Shown: one piece after another, positions 44,489-58,829 of the stretch
Position numbering within the stretch: position 1 is the stretch's first letter
Layout: every line of letters begins with the position of its first letter
NCBI RefSeq assembly: GCF_002950945.1
Contig: NZ_CP012673.1
Span: 8,198,501-8,262,500 of the forward strand
Origin: Sorangium cellulosum
GTDB lineage: Bacteria; Myxococcota_A; Polyangia; Polyangiales; Polyangiaceae
Direction of reading: 5' to 3'
Length of the DNA: 64,000 bases
Made by a program: the position numbers and the translations under genes
The notes under the pieces: model-generated
Told to the model about the DNA's origin: nothing
The model's database searches: none
What the model saw: the letters and a program-made list of their open reading frames with translations, nothing else

Positions 44489-46066
44489 ATGCGCTTGCTC
44501 GTCTCGATCGACTCCTGGACTGCGAGGCTCCTCTCGGTGCTGGCGATCACGCCGGCCCTGGGCTGCGACATCGAGGTGACGGATGGCGGCCCGGGTGGGA
44601 GCTCGGGCAGCACCACCACCTCCTCCGTCTCCGGAGGGGACACGGGATCCGGAGGGGGCACGGGATCCGGAGGAAGCACGGGGACCGGGCCCTCCGAGAC
44701 GTTCGACTTCTTCTGCGACGATCCCGAGCCCGTCGTCATCGCGGGCCAGAACACGGGGTACGTGCGCTGCGCGGGCGGCTGGCTGCACCGCGCGGAGGTC
44801 GTCGCCTGCCCGAGCCCGCTCCCGCGCGCCGAGACGTGCGAGGACCCGCTCGGCGACGAGGGGAATTGCAAGAGCGACGCCGACTGCACCGACCAGCCGA
44901 ACGGCTACTGCGCCACCTCCGCCGTGGGCAATGCGCCCCCGGGGTGCTTCTGCAACTACGGGTGTACGACCGACGCCGACTGCGGCGCGGGGCAGATCTG
45001 CCTCTGCGGCGATCCCGTCGGGCAATGCGTGATCTCGTCGTGCACCAGCGACGCCGACTGCGGCCGCCTGCTCTGCTCCAGCTACGTCCTGAACCCCGGC
45101 TGCGACGGGATCGGCTTCGCCTGCCAGACGCCCGCCGACGAGTGCGCCGTCGACGCGGACTGCCCCGGCGACGAGCAATGCTCGCTCGAGGCCGACCGGC
45201 ACACCTGCACGGAGCCGCTCTGCGTGATCGGCCGGCCGTTCCTCGTGGACGGCGTCGAGCGCACCGCCGCGACCGCCGCCCGCGACGACTGGCGGGCGCC
45301 CACGGCCGCGCACCCGGGATCGCCTCGCCTGGACGTGCTCTCGGACGGGCAGCGGGCGGCGCTCGCCGCCCACTGGACACGCGCCGCGCTGCTCGAGCAC
45401 GCATCGATCGCCGCGTTCGCCCGCTTCGCCCTCCAGCTGCTCTCGCTCGGCGCGCCGCCGGAGCTCGTCGCCGCCGCGCAGGCCGCCATGGGCGACGAGA
45501 CCGAACACGCGCGCCTCTGCTTCGCGCTGGCGAGCGCGTTCGCCGGCCGCGACGTCGGCCCGGGGCCGCTCTCCATCGACGGCGCGCTCGGCGGCGCAGA
45601 CCCGCGCGCCATCCTCGTGACCGCCGTCCGCGAGGGGTGCATCGGCGAGACCGTCGCCGCGATCGAGGCGGCCGAGGCCGCCCTCCACGCGACCGACCCC
45701 GCGGTCCGGCGCGCCCTCGAGAAGATCGCCGAGGACGAGACCCGCCACGCCGAGCTCGCCTTCCGGTTCGCCGCCTGGATGATCGACCACGATCCGGCCC
45801 TCGCGGGCGTCGTCGCCGACGAGCTCGCCGCCGCCGCGCGGCGCTCCCCCGCCCCCGCGCCCGACGACGATCGCGGCGACGCCGCCGGCACGCTCGGCTT
45901 CGGCGTGCTCTCCCCGCGGCAGCGGCGCGAGATCCGCGAGCGCGCGCTCGCCCAGGTCGTCGCGCCGTGCGCGCGGGCGCTGCTCGCGCGCGCGCCCCGG
46001 CCCGGCGCGCGCTCGTCTCAGCGCGACGGGCGCGACGAGATCGAGAGCTTCGCGATGAAGAGCTGA
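44489..46066 (+). CDS. Cys-rich lipoprotein with C-terminal ferritin-like domain
   Basis: A 525-residue protein. The signal RLLSVLAITPALGCDIEV has a lipobox Cys near 26, followed by a Gly/Ser/Thr linker to 68. The Cys-rich part (70-250) has six or more C-x(5-8)-C modules with the C(T/K)(T/S)DADC pattern. The ferritin-like four-helix bundle (about 290-500) has the metal-ligand set Glu in LLEHASIAAFARF, GDETEHARLCFAL, CIGETVAAIEAAEA and AEDETRHAELAFRF, i.e. two ExxH pairs. It may oxidise iron or another metal at the cell surface. Its last 49 bp overlap the end of the opposing propeller gene. Confidence 0.85.
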   Translation: MRLLVSIDSWTARLLSVLAITPALGCDIEVTDGGPGGSSGSTTTSSVSGGDTGSGGGTGSGGSTGTGPSETFDFFCDDPEPVVIAGQNTGYVRCAGGWLHRAEVVACPSPLPRAETCEDPLGDEGNCKSDADCTDQPNGYCATSAVGNAPPGCFCNYGCTTDADCGAGQICLCGDPVGQCVISSCTSDADCGRLLCSSYVLNPGCDGIGFACQTPADECAVDADCPGDEQCSLEADRHTCTEPLCVIGRPFLVDGVERTAATAARDDWRAPTAAHPGSPRLDVLSDGQRAALAAHWTRAALLEHASIAAFARFALQLLSLGAPPELVAAAQAAMGDETEHARLCFALASAFAGRDVGPGPLSIDGALGGADPRAILVTAVREGCIGETVAAIEAAEAALHATDPAVRRALEKIAEDETRHAELAFRFAAWMIDHDPALAGVVADELAAAARRSPAPAPDDDRGDAAGTLGFGVLSPRQRREIRERALAQVVAPCARALLARAPRPGARSSQRDGRDEIESFAMKS

Positions 46067-47535
46067 CCCTCCTCGCGCTCCACCTCGCAGTTCAGGAGCT
46101 TGAACGTGGCGCTGGAGGTGCCCGCGAGGAACACGTCGGTCCCGGAGACGGCGAGCGCCTGGAGCTCCTGCTCCCCCGGGCCGCTGACCCCGCCGAGCCA
46201 CTCCAGCGCGCCGTCCTCGCCCCGGAAGCGCGCGAGGAAGAAGTCCTCGCCGCCGGCCTCGCCGCGCAGCGGCGGGACGTCGCCGCCGAGCTCCAGCCGG
46301 TCCCGGAACGGGCCGGCGACGACGACCTCGTCGACCTGGTCGGCAGCGCCGGAGTCGACGGCCTGCGCCCAGCGCACCGCGCCGCCCTCGACGTGCTGCG
46401 CCCACCTCGCCCCGCCCCCCTCGTCCAGCGAGACCAGGAATCCGTCTTTTCCGCCATCGCTGGAAATCGGCATCCCGCCGGGCTCGCCGCCGAGGTCGAT
46501 CTCTCCCTCGAACGAGCCGGCCACGTAGACGCCGGCGCCGTGCGGCGAGACGGACGCGACGTGCTGATCGCCCGGGAGCGGCGAGTAGTGCTGGACCCGG
46601 AGCTGCGCGCCCTCGTCGCCGGAGGCGCCGCAGATCCACGCCGAAGGAAACGAGGCCACGAAGGCGTCGGTCCCCTGCGCCGGTCCCCCGCCGGGCGGCA
46701 AGAGCTCCTGCGACCCCGGGAACCCGAGCCGGACCCGGCCGTTGAACTCCGAGAAGACGAACGCCTCGCCGGCGGACACGCGGAGCCCGAACGGCTCGAA
46801 ACGCGCGCCCGTGAGGCCCGGGAAGACGGCGTCGCAGGGGCTCCCCAGCGTCTGCCCATCGTAGCTGGACAGGCCCAGGCTCTCGCCGCCCTGGAGCGAC
46901 GTCAGGACGAGGACACGGTTGTCATCCACGGCGACGCCGGCCGCGTGGTCCACGTCGCCGGAGCCGCGCGTCACGCAGGTCGCGACCCCGCCGGGATCGT
47001 TCTTGTCGATCCTCGCCAGGAACGTCTCCTCGGCGCCCGGCTCGCCGGGCAACCCGCAGTCTCCGCCGAACGACAGGCTGCCCGTGAAGTCGCCCGCCAG
47101 GTACACGCCGGCGCCGCCCAGCGCGATCGAGGTGGCCCGGTGGACGTGGGTCCTGCTGTCGTTCTGGGCGTTCCCGAAGCGCTTGCTCCAGAGGTGATTC
47201 CCGTCCCGCGCCAGGTGCGCCACGAAGACGTCCTCGCTGTCGCCGCCGGCCCGGAGCTCCTCGCCCCCCGCGACCTCGATGTTCCCCTTGAAGCCGCCCG
47301 CCAGCCACAACGTGCCGTCGCGATCGGCCGCGATCCCGCCGAGCCGGGTGTCGGCGTCGCCGAAGGACATCGCCCACTGGCACGTGTAGCCGGGGCCGCT
47401 GAACGCGCCCCCGCCGGTCTCCTTCTCGCCGATGTACTGAAGGCCGGCGATCTCGGCGCAGCCCGCGCCGCTCGCCACGACAAGGACGCCCGCCAGCGAG
47501 AGCCGCGCGCGGCGCCGTTCGAACCTCATCTGCAT
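46018..47535 (-). CDS. Beta-propeller (SBBP-type) lipoprotein
   Basis: A 505-residue protein with signal LSLAGVLVVASGAGCAEIAG (Cys near 26). The rest is repeated propeller blades of the form GxGVYLAGxFxGxxxFGG and DAFVASF/DVFVAHL, each about 45-60 residues (e.g. SIALGGAGVYLAGDFTGSLS, VSPHGAGVYVAGSFEGEID, VAVDDNRVLVLTS). This is the SBBP family common in myxobacteria; role presumably surface binding or scaffolding. The start is ATG 47535 (MQMRF). It lies 22 bp after the PEGA/TPR-like gene on the same strand, so the two are probably co-transcribed. The tail overlaps the ferritin-like gene by 49 bp. Confidence 0.85.
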   Translation of the reverse strand: MQMRFERRRARLSLAGVLVVASGAGCAEIAGLQYIGEKETGGGAFSGPGYTCQWAMSFGDADTRLGGIAADRDGTLWLAGGFKGNIEVAGGEELRAGGDSEDVFVAHLARDGNHLWSKRFGNAQNDSRTHVHRATSIALGGAGVYLAGDFTGSLSFGGDCGLPGEPGAEETFLARIDKNDPGGVATCVTRGSGDVDHAAGVAVDDNRVLVLTSLQGGESLGLSSYDGQTLGSPCDAVFPGLTGARFEPFGLRVSAGEAFVFSEFNGRVRLGFPGSQELLPPGGGPAQGTDAFVASFPSAWICGASGDEGAQLRVQHYSPLPGDQHVASVSPHGAGVYVAGSFEGEIDLGGEPGGMPISSDGGKDGFLVSLDEGGGARWAQHVEGGAVRWAQAVDSGAADQVDEVVVAGPFRDRLELGGDVPPLRGEAGGEDFFLARFRGEDGALEWLGGVSGPGEQELQALAVSGTDVFLAGTSSATFKLLNCEVEREEGQLFIAKLSISSRPSR

Positions 47536-47557
47536 CACGACACCCCGAGGACGGTGA

Positions 47558-48697
47558 TCAGAACACCCCAAGGACCGATCCGCCGAGGACACCCGGCGCG
47601 ATCTCGACGCGAGCGCTCGCGCGCGGCGCGGACTCCGACTCCGGCAACGTCATCCAGAGGACGGCGGTGCCGGCCAGCGCCGCGCCCGCGGCGATGAACG
47701 AGAAATCCGAGACGGTCGCGTAGGACATCGCCCTGCTGGACAGGTCGTGGACCCGCTGCGGGCAGCCCCGGTAACGAGCCGGGTTGTCGCAGCCCGCCGA
47801 CGCGTCCTCCACCTGGTCCCAGGTGGTGATCGCGAGCACCCCGAACGTGGTCCCGAGCGCGACGCCCGCCAGCGTGAGCCCGCCGGTCACCCACATCAGG
47901 TTGCGGTGGATCGGGTCCGGCCGCGATCGGGACGGCGTCGGCCAGCGCCGCCGGACGCTGCCGGAGAGCGGCGCGGGCTCCAGCGTATCCTCGCTGGTGG
48001 CCTCGGCCGGCGCGAGCGCCGCGATCTCGACCTCGACCTGCTCGCCCGGCCGGCTCACCTCGACCTCGCGCGTGAAGGTGCGCCTGCCGGGCGCGGTCGC
48101 GGCGATCTTGCGCCTCCCCGGCGCGACCGGCTGGGGCTCGCCGAGGCGCCGCGCCGCCTCGCCGTCGATCGTCACCACGAGCCCCGGCAGCGCCTTCACC
48201 TCGCCGGACACGGCGATCGTGAGCGCCGGAAGCTTGCCGGCCACCGCCGCCGCGCGCGCGCGCGCCTCCGCGCCGCGCTGCGCGTCGCCGCCCGCGGCGA
48301 CGTCGGTGTAGAGGGCCCACGCGCTCGCGAGGCGGCCCGTGCTCTCTTGGCAACGCGCGAGCGCGAGCTTCGTCTCGGCCGACGGCACCAGCCGATCGCT
48401 CTCCTCGAGCTTCGGACACGCCGCCTCGGGGCGGCCGCTCGCCATCAGCTCCTGCGCCTGCCGGCGCAGCAGGTCGGCGTCGGCGCGCACCGCGGGGGCC
48501 GGCTGGGCCGGGGCCGCGGGGGTCGGCTGGGCCGGGACCGCGGGGGTCGGCTGGGCCCGGACCGCGACCGCCGGCGCCGACGCGGCCAGCGCGCCGAGGA
48601 GCCCGAGCGCGGCGCGCCCGAGGCGCCGCCGCGCCGCACCGCGGGCACGGCGCGGCGCGGGAGAGCGGCAGGATCCTCCGCTGGTCTCTTCAGGCAT
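47558..48697 (-). CDS. PEGA/TPR-style exported protein with two C-terminal membrane helices
   Basis: A 379-residue protein from ATG 48697 (site AGGGGAG). A signal sequence (ALGLLGALAASAPAVAVRAQ) is followed by a Pro/Ala/Gln linker of three PTPAxPAQ repeats and a TPR-like helical segment (AQELMASGRPEAACPKLEES, AETKLALARCQESTGRLASA). Then comes a PEGA-like beta domain (LPGLVVTIDGEAA, VAPGRRKIAATAPGRRTF). Two membrane helices (GGLTLAGVALGTTFGVLA; FIAAGAALAGTAVLW) close the protein. This architecture is recurrent in myxobacteria, with unknown role. It is the promoter-proximal gene of the pair with the propeller lipoprotein. Confidence 0.78.
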   Translation of the reverse strand: MPEETSGGSCRSPAPRRARGAARRRLGRAALGLLGALAASAPAVAVRAQPTPAVPAQPTPAAPAQPAPAVRADADLLRRQAQELMASGRPEAACPKLEESDRLVPSAETKLALARCQESTGRLASAWALYTDVAAGGDAQRGAEARARAAAVAGKLPALTIAVSGEVKALPGLVVTIDGEAARRLGEPQPVAPGRRKIAATAPGRRTFTREVEVSRPGEQVEVEIAALAPAEATSEDTLEPAPLSGSVRRRWPTPSRSRPDPIHRNLMWVTGGLTLAGVALGTTFGVLAITTWDQVEDASAGCDNPARYRGCPQRVHDLSSRAMSYATVSDFSFIAAGAALAGTAVLWMTLPESESAPRASARVEIAPGVLGGSVLGVF

Positions 48698-49011
48698 CGA
48701 CTCCCCTGGGCGGTCGGCGAGCAGCAGCGGAGTCCTACCCCGGCGCTGGACCGCGACGACCGATAACAGGGCACCGCGGGGATCGCCAGGCGAAAGGCGC
48801 GGCGCCGGCGCCGCGCTGCCCGCAGGACGACCGTCAGCGCCGCGGCCGCGGCCGGCACGTCCACGCCGCTCCACGCCGCTCCAGCCCGCTCCACCCCGGC
48901 GCGGCGCGCGAGACGTGTTTGCTGCCGGCCGACTCCCCTCTATCCTGGCGCGCAGACGCGGCGCGCTGGCGCGCCGCGGCGGCGGGGAGCCGGAAGAGAG
49001 GTCGTGCGCGC
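48698..49011. other. 314-bp divergent intergenic region
   Basis: It contains the leader regions of the PEGA/TPR-like and the 262-residue protein genes. A CCACGCCGCTCCA motif is repeated around 48860-48895. No gene or strong dyad is seen. Confidence 0.45.
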
Positions 49012-49800
49012 ATGATCAAGTCCATCACCCCACCCAGGAAGCCCTCCCCGAAGAGACCCGCGGCGCCGCCCCGGGCCGCCGCCGCGTTCAACCGGATCGC
49101 GCCCGAGCTCGCCGAGCTGAGCGCGGCCGCGCTCGCGCCGATCGCCATCGACCTGCCGCGCGCGGTCGCGCTGGTGCTCGGCGTGCTTCCGGGCCTCGCC
49201 GCGCTGCGCCCGGCGATCGTGAAGCAGCTGCCCGAGCACAAGGTCGCGCTGCTCGACAAGCTGGAGCTCTACGCGCTCGCCGCCTGGTACGCGCACCTGC
49301 TCGCCCTGCCGGAGTCGAGCTCGGGCCACGAGGTGAAGCCGCTGCTCGACGAGGCGATCGCGCTGCGCGCGAGCCTGCTCGCCGACGCCGACGATCTCGC
49401 GCGGCGCGGGCTGCTCGACCCGGACGCGGTCGACGACATCCGCGCCGGCGAGGGCCACGTCGACACCGCGAACGATCTCGTCGCCCTGTCGGCGCTGTTC
49501 AACCACAACTGGCCGGAGATCGCGGGCAGGACGGAGGCGACCGAGGACGAGGTGAAGCGCGCCGGAGAGCTCGGGCCGAAGCTGCTCGCGGCGCTCGGCG
49601 TGCGCCAGCAACACGGCCCGGACCCGGGCTCCGACGCCGTCGCCGCCGACCGCCGCGCGCGCGCCGTCGCGCTGTTCGTGCGCGCCTACGAGCAGACGCG
49701 GCGCGCGGTGACCTACCTGCGCTGGGACGAGGGCGACGCCGAGCTCATCGCCCCGTCGCTCCAGAAGAAAGAGCGGAACGGCCGCCCGGCGAGCGAGTAA
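49012..49800 (+). CDS. Hypothetical helical protein, 262 residues
   Basis: Not recognised. The start at ATG 49012 gives a Lys/Pro-rich N-terminus (MIKSITPPRKPSPKRP) and then amphipathic helices (FNRIAPELAELSAAALAPIA, RAVALVLGVLPGLAALRPAI, KLELYALAAWYAHLLALPES). The middle is acidic (LADADDLARRGLLDPDAVDD). It ends in RRAVTYLRWDEGDAELIAPS. No signal peptide is seen. The stop overlaps the next start as TAATG, so the two products are probably made in fixed ratio and may interact. Confidence 0.7.
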   Translation: MIKSITPPRKPSPKRPAAPPRAAAAFNRIAPELAELSAAALAPIAIDLPRAVALVLGVLPGLAALRPAIVKQLPEHKVALLDKLELYALAAWYAHLLALPESSSGHEVKPLLDEAIALRASLLADADDLARRGLLDPDAVDDIRAGEGHVDTANDLVALSALFNHNWPEIAGRTEATEDEVKRAGELGPKLLAALGVRQQHGPDPGSDAVAADRRARAVALFVRAYEQTRRAVTYLRWDEGDAELIAPSLQKKERNGRPASE

Positions 49801-50843
49801 TGTCCCCCATGCCCGTCCCGAAGAAAAAGAAGCGGCCCAGAAAGAGCGCGCCCGCCCGGCCCCGCCGGGACGAGGCGTGGATCGGCGGCTTCTTCTCCCT
49901 CCGCACGTTCGTCCACGAGGGCGACGAGGCGTACCGGCCCGAGGCGGTCGTCTGGATGACCGAGCAAGGCGCCGTCCTCGGCTGCGTCGCGCTCCGCCCG
50001 GGCGACGCCGTCGCGGGCGCGGTCGACAGCTTCGAGGACGCCGCCCGCGAGCCCATGGAGGGCGAGCCGCGCCTGCCCCGGCGCGTGCGCGTGGCGTCGC
50101 CCGCGCTCGCCGACGCGCTCCGCGCGCGGATCGACCCGGCGATCGAGGTGCGCGTCGCCCCGACGCCGGAGATCGACGCCGTGGCCGAGGACCTGGAGGC
50201 GCACCTCGGCGAGCGGGGCGGCCGGCCGCCGCCGAGCTTCCTCGGGGGCGGCATCGAGGCGCCGGCGATGGCGTCGTTCTTCCGCGCGGCGGCCGCGCTC
50301 TACCGGGCCGCGCCCTGGGAGGCCGTGCCGAGCGACGCCGAGGTCATCGCCCTGTCGATCCCGTCGCTCGGCGCGTGCAACCTCGCGCTCTGCGTCGTCG
50401 GGCAGGCCGGCCAGGGCCACGGCGTGCTCCTCTTCGAGAGCGCGCGGGGGTTCGCGCTGTACCTCGAGGAGATCGCCAGGCACCCGGACGGGCCCCCCAC
50501 GTCGGTGCCGGCGGGCTTCTTCTCGCTCAGCTTCGACCGCGCGGACGACCTGCACCCCGCCCTGCGCGCCGAGGTCGCCGAGCAGCGGTGGGAGCTGGCC
50601 GGACCGGACGTTTACCCCACGCTCGCGATGGTCGACGAGGAGCTCATCGGCCGCAAGCCGACGCCGCGGGAGCTCACGGCCTCCGAGGCGCTCGCGCTCG
50701 GCCTCGTCGAGCTGATGAAGCGGCGCGAGGAGCTCGCGGAGGCCTTCCGCGGCGGCGCCCCGGTGGAGGCGAGCTGCGTCGTCGAGACCCACGCGGGTCC
50801 GGTGGAGGTGCAGCTCCGCGCGCCCCACCCGGACCGCGGCTGA
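49800..50843 (+). CDS. Hypothetical protein coupled to the preceding gene, 347 residues
   Basis: Not recognised. The basic N-terminus (PKKKKRPRKSAPARPRRDEA) is followed by a globular domain WIGGFFSLRTFVHEGDEAYR, VVWMTEQGAVLGCVAL. A second part has EVIALSIPSLGACNLALCVV, GVLLFESARGFALYLEEIA and PAGFFSLSFDRADDLHPALR. The repeated GFFSL segments at about residues 29 and 232 suggest two related halves. The basic tail could bind nucleic acid, but no known motif supports that. Start ATG 49800 within TAATG. Confidence 0.7.
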   Translation: MSPMPVPKKKKRPRKSAPARPRRDEAWIGGFFSLRTFVHEGDEAYRPEAVVWMTEQGAVLGCVALRPGDAVAGAVDSFEDAAREPMEGEPRLPRRVRVASPALADALRARIDPAIEVRVAPTPEIDAVAEDLEAHLGERGGRPPPSFLGGGIEAPAMASFFRAAAALYRAAPWEAVPSDAEVIALSIPSLGACNLALCVVGQAGQGHGVLLFESARGFALYLEEIARHPDGPPTSVPAGFFSLSFDRADDLHPALRAEVAEQRWELAGPDVYPTLAMVDEELIGRKPTPRELTASEALALGLVELMKRREELAEAFRGGAPVEASCVVETHAGPVEVQLRAPHPDRG

Positions 50844-50855
50844 CCGGGCGAGCCC

Positions 50856-51392
50856 TCAGCGGGTGACGAGCCGGTAGAGATCGGCGCTCAGGAGGAACTC
50901 GCAGACGATGTTGCCGAAGCGGAGGATGTCGCCGCTGCGGAGGGGCACGCCGTCCGAGAACGGCTCGAGCGGCCGGTCGTTCAGGAACGTGCCGTTGGTG
51001 CTCTTCCGCGCGTGGATCATCGCCGTGCTCGCGCCCTGGACCGAGATGTGGGCGTGGACCTTGGACACGGACGGGTCGCGGAGGACGATGTCGCTGTTCA
51101 GCGCGCGCCCGACGAGGATGCGATCCTGCCAGGGGCTCTCCGGGCGTTTTATCACCGGCAAGAGCTCGCACTGGCGCGAGACCCCGCTCATGGCGGACGA
51201 GATCCGGTGGCGGCTCACCGACGTGTGGGAGCTCGCGCCGGGCGAGGTGCCGGCGAAGACGGTCTTGAACGACGGCGGGGGTTGATCCTCGGGGCCGAGC
51301 TCCCGGACCAGCCAGGTGTGGGGGTATCTCCGCTCGAACGTCGCCTGGGAGACGGCCCGGCACTGCGCGGACAGGATCGCGAAGGTCAACAT
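50856..51392 (-). CDS. FHA-domain protein
   Basis: A 178-residue protein. Its C-terminal two thirds is a forkhead-associated phosphothreonine-binding domain: RILVGRALNSDIVLRDPSVS followed by KVHAHIS, KSTNGTFLNDRPLEPFSDG and LRSGDILRFGN. The Gly-Arg, Ser, His and Asn of the binding loops are all present. The first 60 residues are unassigned. Such small FHA proteins usually dock to Ser/Thr-kinase targets or secretion machinery; neither is adjacent. The start at ATG 51392 (MLTFAILSAQ) is chosen over an upstream ATG at 51443. It is convergent with the preceding pair. Confidence 0.87.
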   Translation of the reverse strand: MLTFAILSAQCRAVSQATFERRYPHTWLVRELGPEDQPPPSFKTVFAGTSPGASSHTSVSRHRISSAMSGVSRQCELLPVIKRPESPWQDRILVGRALNSDIVLRDPSVSKVHAHISVQGASTAMIHARKSTNGTFLNDRPLEPFSDGVPLRSGDILRFGNIVCEFLLSADLYRLVTR

Positions 51393-51984
51393 GACGTGGT
51401 CTTCCCGTGGCCTCCCGTGGTCTGGACCGTGCCCATCGAGCACGGCGGGCCCGACCGAGCGGCGCGGCGCCGGCGCGGCAGGGACCCGACAGGCTCTTAT
51501 ACCTCAATCGCTCACGAGATCGCCGGCGGCCATGGCGCTCGAGGACGGAACATCACGACGCCGCGCCGACCACATCGTCGGCGCCCGTCACACCCGGCGC
51601 ACGGCGACAGCCGAGGTCTCACGGCGACACCGCCCGCCGCACGAGCCGCCGCACGAGTCTCCGCGCAAAAAAACCGTCGCGGGGGAGCGGCGATCGAGAG
51701 ACGCAAGACAGACGGAAAACCGACGAAGCAGCGCTGGCGAGAGGAGTGCGGCGCTCCCGCCCGCGGCGCGGGGCCAGACTGGCCGCGTGCGTCGGAATCG
51801 TGCGCGAGATCAGCGAGAGTCGGTTCAGATCACATCTATGGCGCAGCCTTCCCTCTTTCCCGTTGACGCCGGAGAGGCGCCCGGGCACACGGGACAATTA
51901 CACTCGAGCAGATCCTCGACCTGAGCTCGGCGTCGCCAGCCATCCGGGTGAGGTCTGCCGCGGGATGTGAACCCAGGAGAGAAC
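51393..51984. other. 592-bp divergent intergenic region
   Basis: No gene supported. It includes short direct repeats of GCCGCACGAG (about 51640-51660), an A7 run at 51666-51672 flanked by CCGCG and CGCGG, and the ribosome site of the TSP3 gene. It must hold the promoters of the FHA and TSP3 protein genes. Confidence 0.5.
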
Positions 51985-58656
<6,672 letters not shown>

Positions 58657-58829
58657 GCCCCTCCCCTCCACCACCGGCGGCCGGCCCCTCCACGCGCCGG
58701 CCGCCGCCGGCCGCCGCCGACCGCATCGCGCGCCGCGCGAGACCGACACCCCCGCGGCAGCTCCCATTTTCGGCCACCCCTGCCGCTCCGCAGGCGCGCC
58801 TCGCGCAGCGACTACGGTATGTTGCGGCC

